Positions 8,655 to 18,560 are shown, counted from the stretch's first letter. The stretch: DNA of 64,000 nt from Campylobacter sp. RM16704 (GCF_000816245.1 NZ_CP007769.1:590464-654463), one strand, 5' to 3'. Numbers and translations: made by a program. Notes: generated from the sequence alone by a model not told the origin.

Positions 8655-9920
8655 CTAACTTAAAGCCTTGATGCTTGCCCTCAAGGCTTTAAAAAAATAA
8701 TCAATATCTTCTTTTGTATGTATATAGTGAAATCCAACTCTTAACCACCCTGGTTTAAATTTTAATTCTTGATTATCTTTTAAATTTAATAAATCATGTC
8801 CATAAGGTCCAGCACAAGCACAACCTGCTCTTGTTTCAATTTTATATGTTTTGCTAAGTTTATAAGCTAGATCAAAAGGAGAAATACCTTCTATATTAAA
8901 AGCAAAAATAGGTAATCTATGAGTGATATTTTTTGCGTATAAATTCATTTTTGGAATAATTTTACATTGCTCAAAAAAATATAAACATAATTCCTTTTCT
9001 TTTTTTTCTATAATTTTTAAACCTATTTCATTGCGTACTTTAAAAGCCAAGCTTGCTCTAATAAGCTGAATAATTCCTGGTGTTCCACCTTCTTCAAGGT
9101 TTTCAATTTCACATAAATATTGCTGAGAAGTTCTTGATACATAGCCAACTGTTCCACCTGCAGCAAAACTAGGAGTGTTTCCGCATAAAGCTTTTTTAAT
9201 AACAAGTAAGCCACAAGATCCTACACCGCCAAGTAATTTATGAGGACTGATAAATACTGCATCGTAAAATTTAGGATTTAAATTTGCATAAGGAGCCAAA
9301 GAAGAAACATCAAAAGCAACTATACCATTGTATTGTTTAATTAAAGAGTAGATTTTTTTATAATCACTTAAAATTCCCGTTACATTTGATGCTGCATTAA
9401 AGCTTGCTATAATTTGTCTATTTTTAGATTTTTGTAGTAATTTTTCTAAAAACATAAAATCTATTGTACCATTTATATCCAAAGGAACTCGTATACACTC
9501 ACATAGTGCTTCTCTAAATGAAAGTTCATTGGAATGGTGTTCGTATGGACCAACAATTACCAAAGGTAATGTTTTTTTATCAATATATTGAAAATATTTT
9601 TGTTTAACTAAAGGTGGTATGTATAATCCTAGAAGTTCTTGAAATTTTTTTATTGCCGCTGAAGATCCACTTCCACAAGATATTAAAGCAAAACTATCAT
9701 CAACTTCTAAATAGTTTTTTAAATTTTTTCTTGCATTTTCATAGTATTGCTGAGTAATAAAAGAATTTAAAGAACTATCTGAATGTGTGTTAGCATAAGT
9801 CGTGAGAACTCTTTTAATTTTTTTTTCTATACTTTTTAATGCTAAAGCACTTGCTGTAAAATCAAAATAATATATACCTTTTTTTAAAATAATATCTTTT
9901 TTTAACTCTTCAATTTTCAA
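8655..9920 (-). CDS. Class V aminotransferase / NifS-like PLP enzyme
   Basis: The 421-residue protein has the fold type I PLP architecture of cysteine desulfurases. SCGSGSSAAI is the phosphate-binding start, FDVSSLAPY carries the ring-stacking Asp, and FISPHKLLGG carries the Schiff-base lysine. Near the C-terminus ETRAGCACAGPYGHDLL lies where cysteine desulfurases have their reactive cysteine. It could be a desulfurase or a related aminotransferase; the housekeeping NifS/IscS pair is not in this window. From memory the C. jejuni counterpart is annotated only as a putative aminotransferase. It converges on the lipoprotein operon and diverges from the next gene. Confidence 0.8.
   Translation of the reverse strand: MKIEELKKDIILKKGIYYFDFTASALALKSIEKKIKRVLTTYANTHSDSSLNSFITQQYYENARKNLKNYLEVDDSFALISCGSGSSAAIKKFQELLGLYIPPLVKQKYFQYIDKKTLPLVIVGPYEHHSNELSFREALCECIRVPLDINGTIDFMFLEKLLQKSKNRQIIASFNAASNVTGILSDYKKIYSLIKQYNGIVAFDVSSLAPYANLNPKFYDAVFISPHKLLGGVGSCGLLVIKKALCGNTPSFAAGGTVGYVSRTSQQYLCEIENLEEGGTPGIIQLIRASLAFKVRNEIGLKIIEKKEKELCLYFFEQCKIIPKMNLYAKNITHRLPIFAFNIEGISPFDLAYKLSKTYKIETRAGCACAGPYGHDLLNLKDNQELKFKPGWLRVGFHYIHTKEDIDYFFKALRASIKALS
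8660..8692. terminator. Inverted repeat between convergent genes, possible bidirectional terminator
   Basis: TTAAAGCCTTGA and TCAAGGCTTTAA form a 12-bp stem with a 9-base loop. It follows the stop of the second lipoprotein gene and sits inside the last codons of the convergent NifS-like gene. A clear run of U is not present on the plus strand (A's follow instead), so termination is plausible but not certain. Confidence 0.5.
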
Positions 9921-9975
9921 TAAATATCCTCAAAATTTGTTAAAATTATATCATACAATATGTTTAAATAAGGAT

Positions 9976-10827
9976 ATGATTATAAATTTTAGTGATTTTT
10001 CAAAATATACAAAAAATTTGAGTATTAAAGAGCTTTTTGATTTTTATAGTGTATTTGATAATTTTAGTTTTAATTATGAATTAAGTTTGTATGATAATAT
10101 TTTAAATGTTTTTATTTTACAAGCTTTTGATATTTTAGATTATTTAAATTTAGATGAAAATGCATTGAAAGCTTTAAGTGTTTTAAGTAAAAATGATAGA
10201 AAACGATATTCTATTAATAAATCTATTCCACACTATCAAGCTTTGGGAATTGTTAATAAACTTTTGAAAAAAAATATTTTAATATTAGAAAAAAGTCAAG
10301 AAAAACCCATCATAAAAAATAAAAGGCAAAAAGTTAAAAAAGAATTAAGATCTTATAGTATTCAAGATAAATTAATTTTTAAAAATCAAGGTTTAAGATT
10401 TTATTTTTATTTTATTTATCCTAATTTAAATTTAATAGTTGAAAAAAAATACGATAAAGTACTAGAAATTATAAAAAATAATTTAGAAAACTATCAGAGT
10501 TTTGTTTTTGAGTTATTGTGTAAAGAATTTTTGGCAAAGAAACTTAAAGTAGAGCGAGTATATAGCTTTTGGAATTATTATTGTGAAATAGATCTTTATT
10601 ATCATAAAGATAAATTTTGTGTTTTAGGAGAAGCTAAATTTAAAGAAAGAAAGATTTGTAAAAATATATTAAACATTTTAAAAAATAAAGCAAAACAGCT
10701 TAAAATTCAACCTAATCTATATGTTTTATTTTCAAAAAATGGTTTTAGTAAAGAACTTCTTTTAAAAAAGGAGCATAATTTGCTTTTATATACTTTAGAT
10801 GATTTTATTTTTTTAATTGAGGCTTAG
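9976..10827 (+). CDS. DUF234-like protein with a possible PD-(D/E)XK nuclease fold, upstream of flgS
   Basis: About 283 residues, lysine-rich and very AT-rich. The N-terminal two thirds are not recognised. The C-terminal 100 residues resemble the DUF234 domain found behind archaeal-type ATPases: FVFELLCKEFLAKKL, then CEIDLYYHKDKFCVLGEAKFKERKI. The spaced Asp and Glu-Ala-Lys match the E-I-D...E-x-K core of PD-(D/E)XK nucleases. There is no ATPase domain. The start is uncertain: ATG 9976 has its AAGGAT too close, and a TTG upstream would extend it. It ends just before flgS and probably shares its transcript. Confidence 0.6.
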   Translation: MIINFSDFSKYTKNLSIKELFDFYSVFDNFSFNYELSLYDNILNVFILQAFDILDYLNLDENALKALSVLSKNDRKRYSINKSIPHYQALGIVNKLLKKNILILEKSQEKPIIKNKRQKVKKELRSYSIQDKLIFKNQGLRFYFYFIYPNLNLIVEKKYDKVLEIIKNNLENYQSFVFELLCKEFLAKKLKVERVYSFWNYYCEIDLYYHKDKFCVLGEAKFKERKICKNILNILKNKAKQLKIQPNLYVLFSKNGFSKELLLKKEHNLLLYTLDDFIFLIEA

Positions 10828-10831
10828 CAAA

Positions 10832-11848
10832 ATGGATGAAAATATTTTAAAAAGTTTAGATTCTAGTGAAAAAGAAGATTTACAAAGAGGTCTTAAAATT
10901 TTAATAGAGCAAACTTATGTTATAGAAAATGAATATAAGCAACTTAGTGAAAATTATATTTCCTTAACGCGTACTATGGATGAAGTTGTAGAAGTATTGC
11001 CTATGGCTTTATGGATTTTAGATGCTAATAAAAAAATAACTTTACAAAATAATCTTGCTAAGCAACAGCCAAAGCTTATAGAAAATATTGACCTTGAAAA
11101 AACTCATTATGAACTCGAATTTGACCATAAATTTTATTTAATAAAAGTAACTTCACATATTGATAAATTAATAGTTAGTGCTACTGATATTAGTGATGAA
11201 AAAAGAAATGAAAGACTTGCTAGCATGGGTACAGTTGCGGCACATTTAGCACATGAAATAAGAAACCCCATAGGTTCAATTTCACTTTTAAGTTCAACTT
11301 TGTTTGAAAGAAGTGAATTAAAAAATAAACACATAGTTTTAGAAATTCAAAAAGCAATATCTAGAGTTGAACGTATAGTAAATTCCACCTTATTATTTAC
11401 AAAAGGCGTGCATATAAATTTAAATAATTTTAATTTGTTAGAGTTGCAAGATGAGTGTGAACAAGCTATTGGTGCATATAATTATACAGCAAACATTGAT
11501 TTTAATTTTGATTTTTTAGATTTTAAAATTAGTGCTGATAAGTCTTTGTTAGCTTTGGTTTTGCAAAATTTATTATACAATGCTATTGATGCTATCGAAG
11601 AAAGCGAAAATGAGCATGGACAAATAAAGATAAAATGCGAACAAGGAGAAGATAAGATTTTTATTAAAGTATATGATAATGGCGTCCAAATTAAAGATAA
11701 AAAAATGGTTTTTGAGGCTTTTAAAACAACAAAATTAAAAGGGAATGGTTTAGGGCTTTCTTTATCCAAACAAATTATTGATGCACATAATGGAATTTTG
11801 GGTTTTGAAGAAAACCCAAAATGTTTTTTTATAGAGTTAAAAATTTAA
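10832..11848 (+). CDS. flgS: Flagellar two-component sensor histidine kinase
   Basis: A 338-residue soluble histidine kinase without membrane segments. A PAS-like region (VLPMALWILDANKKI) is followed by the H-box AAHLAHEIRNPIGS with the phosphorylated His, the N-box LLYNAIDAIEE, and the G boxes VYDNGVQIKDK and LKGNGLGLSLSKQI. In Campylobacter FlgS senses flagellar export and phosphorylates FlgR to switch on sigma54-dependent middle flagellar genes. The lack of membrane helices and its DUF234-type neighbour fit FlgS. ATG 10832 has GAGG nine bases upstream; an upstream TTG in the same frame is less likely. Confidence 0.85.
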   Translation: MDENILKSLDSSEKEDLQRGLKILIEQTYVIENEYKQLSENYISLTRTMDEVVEVLPMALWILDANKKITLQNNLAKQQPKLIENIDLEKTHYELEFDHKFYLIKVTSHIDKLIVSATDISDEKRNERLASMGTVAAHLAHEIRNPIGSISLLSSTLFERSELKNKHIVLEIQKAISRVERIVNSTLLFTKGVHINLNNFNLLELQDECEQAIGAYNYTANIDFNFDFLDFKISADKSLLALVLQNLLYNAIDAIEESENEHGQIKIKCEQGEDKIFIKVYDNGVQIKDKKMVFEAFKTTKLKGNGLGLSLSKQIIDAHNGILGFEENPKCFFIELKI

Positions 11849-11891
11849 GTTTTATAAAATAAATTTTAATTAAAATATCAAAGTTATATTT

Positions 11892-11968
11892 GTCCTCATA
11901 GCTCAGCTGGATAGAGCGCAGAATTCCTAATTCTGAGGCCGCAAGTTCAAACCTTGCTGGGGACACCA
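11892..11968 (+). tRNA. tRNA-Arg (anticodon CCT), CCA encoded
   Basis: A complete cloverleaf with acceptor GTCCTCA/TGGGGAC, D-arm GCTC/GAGC, anticodon stem CAGAA/TTCTG around TTCCTAA (anticodon CCT, reading AGG), T-arm GCAAG/CTTGC, A73 and encoded CCA. It lies 43 bp after flgS and 10 bp before trmL. Confidence 0.95.
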
Positions 11969-11978
11969 AAGGACATTT

Positions 11979-12446
11979 ATGTTTCATATAGTTTTGGTCG
12001 AGCCACGCATACCACAAAATACTGGAAGTATAGGCAGAATGTGTTTTAATGCAGGTTTTACTTTACATATTATTAACCCTCTTTTTAGTATTGATGAAAA
12101 AGCAGTTAAAAGAGCAGGGCTTGACTATTGGAAAAAACTAAATCCTTTGTTATGGAATAGTCTAGAAGATTTTTTACAAGAAAATGAAAAATTTCAAGAT
12201 AGATTTTTCTTTGCAACAACTAAAACTAATCAAGCTTATTTTGATGTGAATTATCAAAAAAATGATTTTTTATTTTTTGGAAGCGAGAGTTTTGGTTTAC
12301 CTATGGATCTTATGCAAAGAAAATGGGAAAATACTATTACTATACCTATGAAAGATTGTGGTAGGAGTTTAAATTTGGCTACTAGTGTAGGTATAGTAAG
12401 TTATGAAGCATTAAGGCAAAATTTCTATTCTTTTAAAAAAAACTAA
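11979..12446 (+). CDS. trmL: tRNA (cytidine/uridine-34-2'-O)-methyltransferase TrmL
   Basis: A 155-residue SPOUT methyltransferase that consists of little but the knotted catalytic domain, as in TrmL. Motifs are [16 protein letters not shown] at the start, [10 protein letters not shown] in the middle, and the knot-forming [19 protein letters not shown] at the C-terminus. TrmL methylates the wobble ribose of tRNA-Leu isoacceptors. The gene starts 10 bp after a tRNA-Arg gene and may be read from its promoter. Its end overlaps the convergent ABC ATPase gene by 4 bp. Confidence 0.9.
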   Translation: MFHIVLVEPRIPQNTGSIGRMCFNAGFTLHIINPLFSIDEKAVKRAGLDYWKKLNPLLWNSLEDFLQENEKFQDRFFFATTKTNQAYFDVNYQKNDFLFFGSESFGLPMDLMQRKWENTITIPMKDCGRSLNLATSVGIVSYEALRQNFYSFKKN

Positions 12447-13171
12447 TGGTTTAAAACTTGATTTAAAAATTCTTTCAGCCTCTCATTTTTTGGATTTTCA
12501 AATGTCATTTTAGGGCATTCATCTACCACTATAATACCTTTATCCATAAAGAAAATTCTGTTTGCTACATTTCTAGCAAAGCCCATTTCATGAGTAACTA
12601 CAAGCATAGTAATGCCATCTTTTGCAACTTCTTTCATAATATTTAAAACTTCACCTATCATTTCAGGATCTAGTGCTGAAGTTGGCTCATCAAATAAAAT
12701 TACATCAGGATTCATCATTAAAGATCTTGCTATAGCAATGCGTTGTTTTTGTCCGCCTGAAAGCTTGTGAGGAAAATAATTTTCTTTATCACTTAAACCA
12801 ACTTTTTTTAGTAATTCCCTTGCTTTTTTTATCGCTTGCTCTTTGCTCATGATTTTAGTTTGTACTGGTGCTAAACATAAATTTTCTAATACATTTTTAT
12901 TGTTAAAAAGATTAAAATGCTGAAATACCATGCTTACTTTTTGACGAATTTTATTTATATCTGTTTTTTTGTCAAGTATATTTGTATCATTAATATAAAT
13001 ATTGCCACTATCTGGTGTTTCAAGCTTATTTAAACATCGTAAAAAAGTACTTTTTCCGCCACCACTAGGACCTATAATAGCTATTATATCGCCCTTATTT
13101 ATTTTAACGCTAATGTCTTTTAAAACTTCTAATTCGCCGTATTTTTTAATTAAATTTTCAATTTTAATCAT
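12443..13171 (-). CDS. glnQ: Amino-acid ABC transporter ATP-binding protein
   Basis: A 242-residue ATPase of the polar amino acid uptake (GlnQ) class. It has Walker [16 protein letters not shown]-loop FQHFNLF, signature [12 protein letters not shown], Walker [14 protein letters not shown] and switch HEM. It overlaps the permease gene by 8 bp. No binding-protein gene is adjacent; the two tandem lipoproteins at 7.2-8.7 kb are reasonable partners. The symbol reflects the subfamily; the substrate is not shown. Confidence 0.85.
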   Translation of the reverse strand: MIKIENLIKKYGELEVLKDISVKINKGDIIAIIGPSGGGKSTFLRCLNKLETPDSGNIYINDTNILDKKTDINKIRQKVSMVFQHFNLFNNKNVLENLCLAPVQTKIMSKEQAIKKARELLKKVGLSDKENYFPHKLSGGQKQRIAIARSLMMNPDVILFDEPTSALDPEMIGEVLNIMKEVAKDGITMLVVTHEMGFARNVANRIFFMDKGIIVVDECPKMTFENPKNERLKEFLNQVLNH

Positions 13172-13916
13172 GTTTGTTTAATCTCACTTCTATAAATCTA
13201 GCAATAAGTGTTAAAAATTTTACACTCACATAATATACAAGTCCTGTAAAAATAATAGGCTTAGGATTATAGTAAATTGCTTGTAAACTTTTACTTTGCA
13301 TAGTAATATCCATAACACTAATATAACCAACTATGGAAGTTTCTTTAAACAAAGAAATAAATTCGTTCATTAGTGAAGGTAAGATATTTTTAATAGCTTG
13401 CGGAAAAATTATCATTCTCATTGAACTTGAATAGCTAAGTCCCATAGCTCTTGCTGCTTCCATTTGTCCTTTGTCAACACTTTGAATTCCACTTCTTACG
13501 ATTTCAGCAACATAAGCTGAACTATTAAGCCCAAGAGCAATAATAGCTACATAAAAATTATCACTCCAAGTAGCAAAAATCACTACTGAAAAAATTAAAA
13601 GCTGTAAAAGCAAAGGAGTTCCGCGTATAATATCTATATATTCATCTATAATAAAATTTAAACTTTTAATTTCTAAAAATCTTAAAAAAGCTAAGAAAAA
13701 TCCAAGAATTATGCCTATTGAAATTCCACCTATTGTTAAGCCAAGTGTTGTGAAATAGCTATGTATATAAGATTTAGCTTCTATAGTATAAGCATATTCT
13801 CCAGTAGATAGTCCATTTTGATCTTTAACTTGTAAAATTTCGATTGGAAATGAAAAATAAGCCCAAAAAACAATAATAGTAAAAAACATAAAAAACTTCA
13901 TTGTATTTTGTTTCAA
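13164..13916 (-). CDS. Amino-acid ABC transporter permease (HisM/GlnP class)
   Basis: About 250 residues with five or more membrane helices. It carries the family region [18 protein letters not shown] and the ATPase-contact EAA loop [32 protein letters not shown]. The extended periplasmic stretch after the first helix (residues 25-55) is somewhat long. The start is uncertain: TTG 13916 has AAGG eight bases upstream, an in-frame GTG (13925) touches that same AAGG, and ATG at 13901 has no ribosome site. It is probably transcribed from the 226-bp divergent region shared with the alanine symporter. Confidence 0.82.
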   Translation of the reverse strand: MKQNTMKFFMFFTIIVFWAYFSFPIEILQVKDQNGLSTGEYAYTIEAKSYIHSYFTTLGLTIGGISIGIILGFFLAFLRFLEIKSLNFIIDEYIDIIRGTPLLLQLLIFSVVIFATWSDNFYVAIIALGLNSSAYVAEIVRSGIQSVDKGQMEAARAMGLSYSSSMRMIIFPQAIKNILPSLMNEFISLFKETSIVGYISVMDITMQSKSLQAIYYNPKPIIFTGLVYYVSVKFLTLIARFIEVRLNKHD

Positions 13917-14142
13917 TTTAAACACCTTAGTTAAATTTAAAAATCTAAGTGTATAAAAATTAAGTTTTCTTTTTACTTAAAGTATTTGAATATGTTTTTG
14001 ATGTATTTATTATATATTATAAGTTAAATTTACACATAGCTTTAAAAAATAAAATAAATTTAATATAAAATTATATTTTTTTATGACAAATTCATTTTTT
14101 TATGATAAATTTATATTTGAAAATTATAAAAAGGAGATAAAT

Positions 14143-15585
14143 ATGGATTTAATATCCCAATTTATTGGCTTTGTAAATAATCAGTATTATTCTATTTTAG
14201 TAGTTTTACTTATTATTACGGGATTTTATTATAGTTATTTAACAGGTTTTGTACAGTTTAGAATGCTTCCTTATGTATTTGATATATTAACAGAAAAACA
14301 AGAAAAGCATGAAAAACACCATATTACTCCTTTTCAGGCTTTGATGATTTCAACAGCATCAAGAGTAGGTATAGGAAATATTGCAGGTATTGCAGTAGCA
14401 GTTGTATTAGGTGGACCTGGAGCTTTATTTTGGATGTGGGCTATGGCATTTTTTGGTGGTGCATCGGCTTTTGCGGAAAGCACTTTAGCACAAGTTTATA
14501 AAAGCCGTGATGGTAAAAGTTTTAAGGGTGGTCCTGCATATTATATTAGTAAAGCTTTAAATTTAAAATGGCTTGGAGCTATTTTTGCTGTGATTTTAAT
14601 CATCACTTATGCTTATGGATTTAATGGGCTTCAAAGCCAGACTATGACTTCAGCTTTTGAGTTTTACTATAAAGGTATGGTTGATACTAGCGAAGTAAGT
14701 TTTGCGCAAAGTTGGTGGCCTATTGTAATTGGAGCTATTTTAGCGATTTTTGCTGCCTATATGTTTTTTGGTGATCATACTAAAATAGGTAAGGCAAGTT
14801 CTATTATCGTTCCTATTATGGCGATGATTTATATTGGTTTATCCATCATAGCGATGTTTATGAATTTTGAAAAAATTCCTGAAGTTTTTTCTATGGTATT
14901 TAAAAGTGCTTTTGATTTTGAAGCTATTTTTGGTGGATTTGCAGGCTCTGCTTTAGTCATAGGTATAAAAAGAGGATTGTTTTCTAATGAAGCTGGTATG
15001 GGTTCAGCACCAAATGCAGCAGCTTCAGCTCTTACAACCCACCCTGCAAAACAAGGAGTTATTCAAGCATTTTCTGTATTAATCGATGTGATTATTTGTA
15101 CAAGTTCAGGATTTTTAGTATTATTTTCTCTTGCTTATGCAAACAACATTGGAGTAGATGGTAAGCCTATTTTAACAGCTCTACCTTTAGTACAAGAATC
15201 TATGAAAGAATATTATGGAAATTTAGGAGTACATTTTACCACTGTTAGTATAGTTTTATTTGCTATTACTTCTTTGATTGGAAATTATTATTATGCTCAA
15301 GCAAATATTAAATACCTCACTCAAAATCCTATTATTATTAATCTTTTTAAAGCAAGTGCTGTGCTTATGATTTTTATTGGTGCAAATATGGATTTAAAAT
15401 TTGCATGGGATTTAGCTGATACCACTATGGCGTTTATGGCTACGATTAATATCATTTCTATTTTATTGCTTGGTGGTATAGTGAAAAAGGTATTAAAAGA
15501 CTTTAGCGAGCAAAAAAGACAAGGTAGAGATCCAGTGTTTAGCGCTTCAAAGCTTGGTATTAAAAACGCAGAGTGTTGGGACTAA
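14143..15585 (+). CDS. Amino acid carrier protein, alanine/glycine:cation symporter (AGCS) family
   Basis: A 480-residue membrane protein with about eleven helices. AGCS signatures are seen in GIGNIAGIAVAVVLGGPGALFWMWAMA, in FKGGPAYY, and in RGLFSNEAGMGSAPNAAA. Members import alanine or glycine with Na+ or H+. ATG 14143 is preceded by a full AAGGAG, so the longer upstream frame is not used. The stop TAA overlaps the ATG of a 46-residue membrane protein. The C-terminal tail SASKLGIKNAECWD is typical of the family, so the gene is complete. It is divergent from an amino-acid ABC permease gene. Confidence 0.9.
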   Translation: MDLISQFIGFVNNQYYSILVVLLIITGFYYSYLTGFVQFRMLPYVFDILTEKQEKHEKHHITPFQALMISTASRVGIGNIAGIAVAVVLGGPGALFWMWAMAFFGGASAFAESTLAQVYKSRDGKSFKGGPAYYISKALNLKWLGAIFAVILIITYAYGFNGLQSQTMTSAFEFYYKGMVDTSEVSFAQSWWPIVIGAILAIFAAYMFFGDHTKIGKASSIIVPIMAMIYIGLSIIAMFMNFEKIPEVFSMVFKSAFDFEAIFGGFAGSALVIGIKRGLFSNEAGMGSAPNAAASALTTHPAKQGVIQAFSVLIDVIICTSSGFLVLFSLAYANNIGVDGKPILTALPLVQESMKEYYGNLGVHFTTVSIVLFAITSLIGNYYYAQANIKYLTQNPIIINLFKASAVLMIFIGANMDLKFAWDLADTTMAFMATINIISILLLGGIVKKVLKDFSEQKRQGRDPVFSASKLGIKNAECWD

Positions 15586-15725
15586 TGATAGATTATATTA
15601 TTATTGTCTTATTTATAACTTTTATGGTTTTTCTTGTGTTTGGCTTTAACCGCCAAATGCAAGAAAAAGCCAAACAAAAAGAAGAAAAATTAAAAACAAA
15701 GAAAGATTTTAAAAAAAATAGGTAA
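15585..15725 (+). CDS. 46-residue single-pass membrane protein coupled to the AGCS symporter
   Basis: Opens with an ATG sharing a base with the symporter stop (TAATG). One hydrophobic helix (residues 3-21, DYIIIVLFITFMVFLVFGF) is followed by a strongly basic tail rich in Lys and Glu and then a TAA. By the positive-inside rule the tail is cytoplasmic. The tight overlap argues that it is translated with the symporter, and it may be a small transporter subunit or regulator. No known family is recognised. It is short enough to be missed by standard gene calls. Confidence 0.6.
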   Translation: MIDYIIIVLFITFMVFLVFGFNRQMQEKAKQKEEKLKTKKDFKKNR

Positions 15726-15759
15726 AATACACTAAAAAATTTTTAAAAAAGAGTGTAAA

Positions 15760-17754
15760 ATGAAATTGTTAATAGAAATAGGCACAGAAGAGCTTCCTGC
15801 TATTCCTTTATTAAAAAAACTTCCAAATATTACTAAAAAATGGGAAAAGATTTTACAAGAGTACCATTTAGAATCTGAATTTAAATTTTTCTATACTCCT
15901 AGAAGATTGGTTTTTATCCATGAAAATTTTAAAGAAAAACAAGATGATTCTTTTGTGGAATTTATAGGCGCACCTAGGGCGATAGCTTATAAAGATGGAA
16001 AACTTACTCAAGCAGGACTTAATTTTTTAGAAAAAAGTGGTTTAAAAGAGGAAGAGCTTGAATTTAAAGAAATTAAGGGTAAGGAGGTATTGTATTGTCA
16101 AAAGCAAGTGCAAGGCTTGCAGAGCAAAGCAGTTTTAGCACAAATGATAGAATCATTCTTAAAAAGCTTGAGTTTTGGTAAAACTATGAGATGGGGCGAT
16201 GGTAGCTTTGAATTTATCAGAGCTATTCGTTCGCTTTGTTGTATTTTAAATGATGAATTAATTGAATTTGAAAGCTATGGTGTTAAAAGTGCAAAAAGTA
16301 CTTTTGTGCATAGAAGTGTTAGTTATGATTTAATACCTTTTGCAAATATTGATGAGTATTTTAAAATTTTAGAACAAAATTATATTATTTTAGATCAAGC
16401 ACAAAGAAAAAAACTCATTATAGAGCAATTAAAAACACTTGAAAAAGAAAATGATATTACTATTGCAGAAGATGATGAGCTTTTAGCTGAAGTTGTAGCT
16501 ATCACAGAGTATCCAAAAGCATTGTTAGGACGTTTTGAAAAAGAGTATTTAGAAATCCCAAGCGAGGTAATCATCACTTCTATGAGAGAAAACCAACGCT
16601 ATTTTGCAGTATTTAAAAACAATATGTTAAGTAATCATTTTATTGTAGTTTCTAATGCTGTTTGTGAGGATTATTCTAAAATCATTAATGGAAATGAAAG
16701 AGTTTTAAGAGCGAGATTAAGTGATGCGATGTTTTTTTGGAAAAATGACTTAGCGCAGGGCTTAAATAATGATAAAATAAGTCATATGGTGTATCTTGAA
16801 GGTCTTGGAACCTTAAAAGATAAAATTATTAGAGAACAAAAAATCGCTACTAAGCTTTGTGAGGTTTTTGCTAATACTCAAAAAGATGAAATTTTAAAAG
16901 CCATAGAATACTCAAAAGCTGATCTAAGTACTCAAATGGTGTATGAATTTACTGATCTTCAAGGTATTATGGGATCTTATTATGCTAAGGCTATGGGTAT
17001 GAGCGATGAGCTTGCTTTGGCGATTAAAGAACAATACCTTCCAAATGGTGATAATTCAGCTATGCCAAGTAATGAATTCAGTTCTATTGTAGCTTTAGCT
17101 TATAAATTTGATACACTCATGGGGCTTTTTTCAATGGGGAAAATCCCAAGTGGTACAAAAGATCCTTATGCTTTAAGAAGAGCGGCAAATGGTGTTTTAA
17201 AAATTATTTTAGCTTTAAATAAAAATTTTGATCTTAAGATATTTTTAGAAGCAATAGCTAGTGAATATAAAAGCTTTGATCTTCAAAATTTATTAAATTT
17301 TATTTTAGAGCGTTTATATACTTTTTATGAAGTAAATGCTTCTTTTGTTAAAGCTGTGCTTAGCTCGAAAAATTATGATATTGTTTATATTGATTCTTGT
17401 ATAAAAGCTTTAATACAAAGTGCAAATAAGGTAGATTTTAATCAAAATTTTGCTACTTTTAAGCGTTTGGCAAATATTGCAGTGTTAAGTAAAACTCAAA
17501 TTAATGAAAATTTATTTAGCACTCAAGAAGAAAAAGATTTATATCAAGCATTTATGCAGTGCAAAACAAAAGAAAATAATACTCAAGAGCTTTTAGAAAG
17601 TCTTTTTGCACTGAAACCACAAATTGATGCTTTTTTTGATAAAGTGATGATTAATGATAAAGATGAAAATATCAAAAATAATCGTCAAGCTTTGGTGTGT
17701 GTAATTTATTGTGAGTTTTTAAAAATTGCTGATATTAAAGAGCTTAGTTTATGA
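15760..17754 (+). CDS. glyS: Glycyl-tRNA synthetase beta subunit
   Basis: A 664-residue beta chain of the alpha2beta2 glycyl-tRNA synthetase. The N-terminus KLLIEIGTEELPAIPL, the FVHRS region, TEYPKALLG, ITSMRENQRYFAVF and the DPYALRRAANGVLKI stretch are all diagnostic. The beta chain supplies tRNA recognition and an HD-like domain; the catalytic alpha chain (glyQ) is not in this window. A possible -10 (TAAAAT at 15723) overlaps the stop of the previous small ORF. The stop overlaps the next gene by 4 bp. Confidence 0.95.
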   Translation: MKLLIEIGTEELPAIPLLKKLPNITKKWEKILQEYHLESEFKFFYTPRRLVFIHENFKEKQDDSFVEFIGAPRAIAYKDGKLTQAGLNFLEKSGLKEEELEFKEIKGKEVLYCQKQVQGLQSKAVLAQMIESFLKSLSFGKTMRWGDGSFEFIRAIRSLCCILNDELIEFESYGVKSAKSTFVHRSVSYDLIPFANIDEYFKILEQNYIILDQAQRKKLIIEQLKTLEKENDITIAEDDELLAEVVAITEYPKALLGRFEKEYLEIPSEVIITSMRENQRYFAVFKNNMLSNHFIVVSNAVCEDYSKIINGNERVLRARLSDAMFFWKNDLAQGLNNDKISHMVYLEGLGTLKDKIIREQKIATKLCEVFANTQKDEILKAIEYSKADLSTQMVYEFTDLQGIMGSYYAKAMGMSDELALAIKEQYLPNGDNSAMPSNEFSSIVALAYKFDTLMGLFSMGKIPSGTKDPYALRRAANGVLKIILALNKNFDLKIFLEAIASEYKSFDLQNLLNFILERLYTFYEVNASFVKAVLSSKNYDIVYIDSCIKALIQSANKVDFNQNFATFKRLANIAVLSKTQINENLFSTQEEKDLYQAFMQCKTKENNTQELLESLFALKPQIDAFFDKVMINDKDENIKNNRQALVCVIYCEFLKIADIKELSL

Positions 17755-18560
17755 GAAAAATTCTTTTTTTTCTATGTTTTTTTATTTTTGTTTTAGAAGC
17801 TAGAGAAATTGATCTTGTAAAAGGACAAGTAGTTTTTTTAGAATTTGATAAAGATAAATTTTTACAAATTAGTTCAAATTCTAAAAATCTTCCTTCTTTT
17901 GAGTATAAAAATAAAATTATTGTTAGTATAGCTATGCCTTATAAAAATCCTAAAGATAGAAAATTAATAGCTGAGTTTAGAGATAATTCTAAAGAAGAAA
18001 TCAATATAAAATTTAGCGAAGGAAGTTATCAAAAAGAATTTTTAAAAGTGAGTGCTTCTAAAGTAAATCCACCTAAAGAAGTTCTTGAGCGTATTAGTAA
18101 AGAATACAATCAAGCTGTTAAAATTTATAACACTTATACCGATACTGCTTTATTTGATGGAAAATTTATATATCCTTTAGAAAGTAAAATCACTAGTGAT
18201 TTTGGAAAGGCAAGATTATTTAATGATAGTTTAAAAAGCTATCATAGTGGAACTGATTTTAGAGCGACAACTGGGACAAAGATTTATGCAAGTAACGATG
18301 GTATTGTAAGGATTGCTTCAAACCGTTACTATGCTGGAAATTCAGTGGTAATTGATCATGGATATGGAATTTATTCACAATATTATCATCTATCAAAACT
18401 TAATGTAATAGTAGGACAAAAAATAAAAAAAGGTGATCTTGTAGGTTTAAGCGGGGCTAGTGGCAGGGTGACTGGGCCACATTTGCATTTTGGAATTTTA
18501 ATTAATGGCATACAAGTTGATCCACTTGATTTTATAGCTAAATTTAATGCTTTGCAATGA
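17751..18560 (+). CDS. M23-family zinc metallopeptidase, exported
   Basis: The 269-residue protein starts with a signal peptide (MRKILFFLCFFIFVLEARE) and ends in a LytM/M23 domain. The zinc ligands look complete: HSGTDFRA provides the first His and Asp, and GPHLHFGI provides the HxH pair. YYAGNSVVIDHGYGIYSQYYHLS is the usual core. It should cut peptide cross-links in the periplasmic peptidoglycan, which bears on cell shape. Unlike the EnvC homologue at 27.3 kb this one looks catalytically active. It overlaps both neighbours by 4 bp, so it is co-translated with glyS and the methyltransferase. Confidence 0.9.
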   Translation: MRKILFFLCFFIFVLEAREIDLVKGQVVFLEFDKDKFLQISSNSKNLPSFEYKNKIIVSIAMPYKNPKDRKLIAEFRDNSKEEINIKFSEGSYQKEFLKVSASKVNPPKEVLERISKEYNQAVKIYNTYTDTALFDGKFIYPLESKITSDFGKARLFNDSLKSYHSGTDFRATTGTKIYASNDGIVRIASNRYYAGNSVVIDHGYGIYSQYYHLSKLNVIVGQKIKKGDLVGLSGASGRVTGPHLHFGILINGIQVDPLDFIAKFNALQ

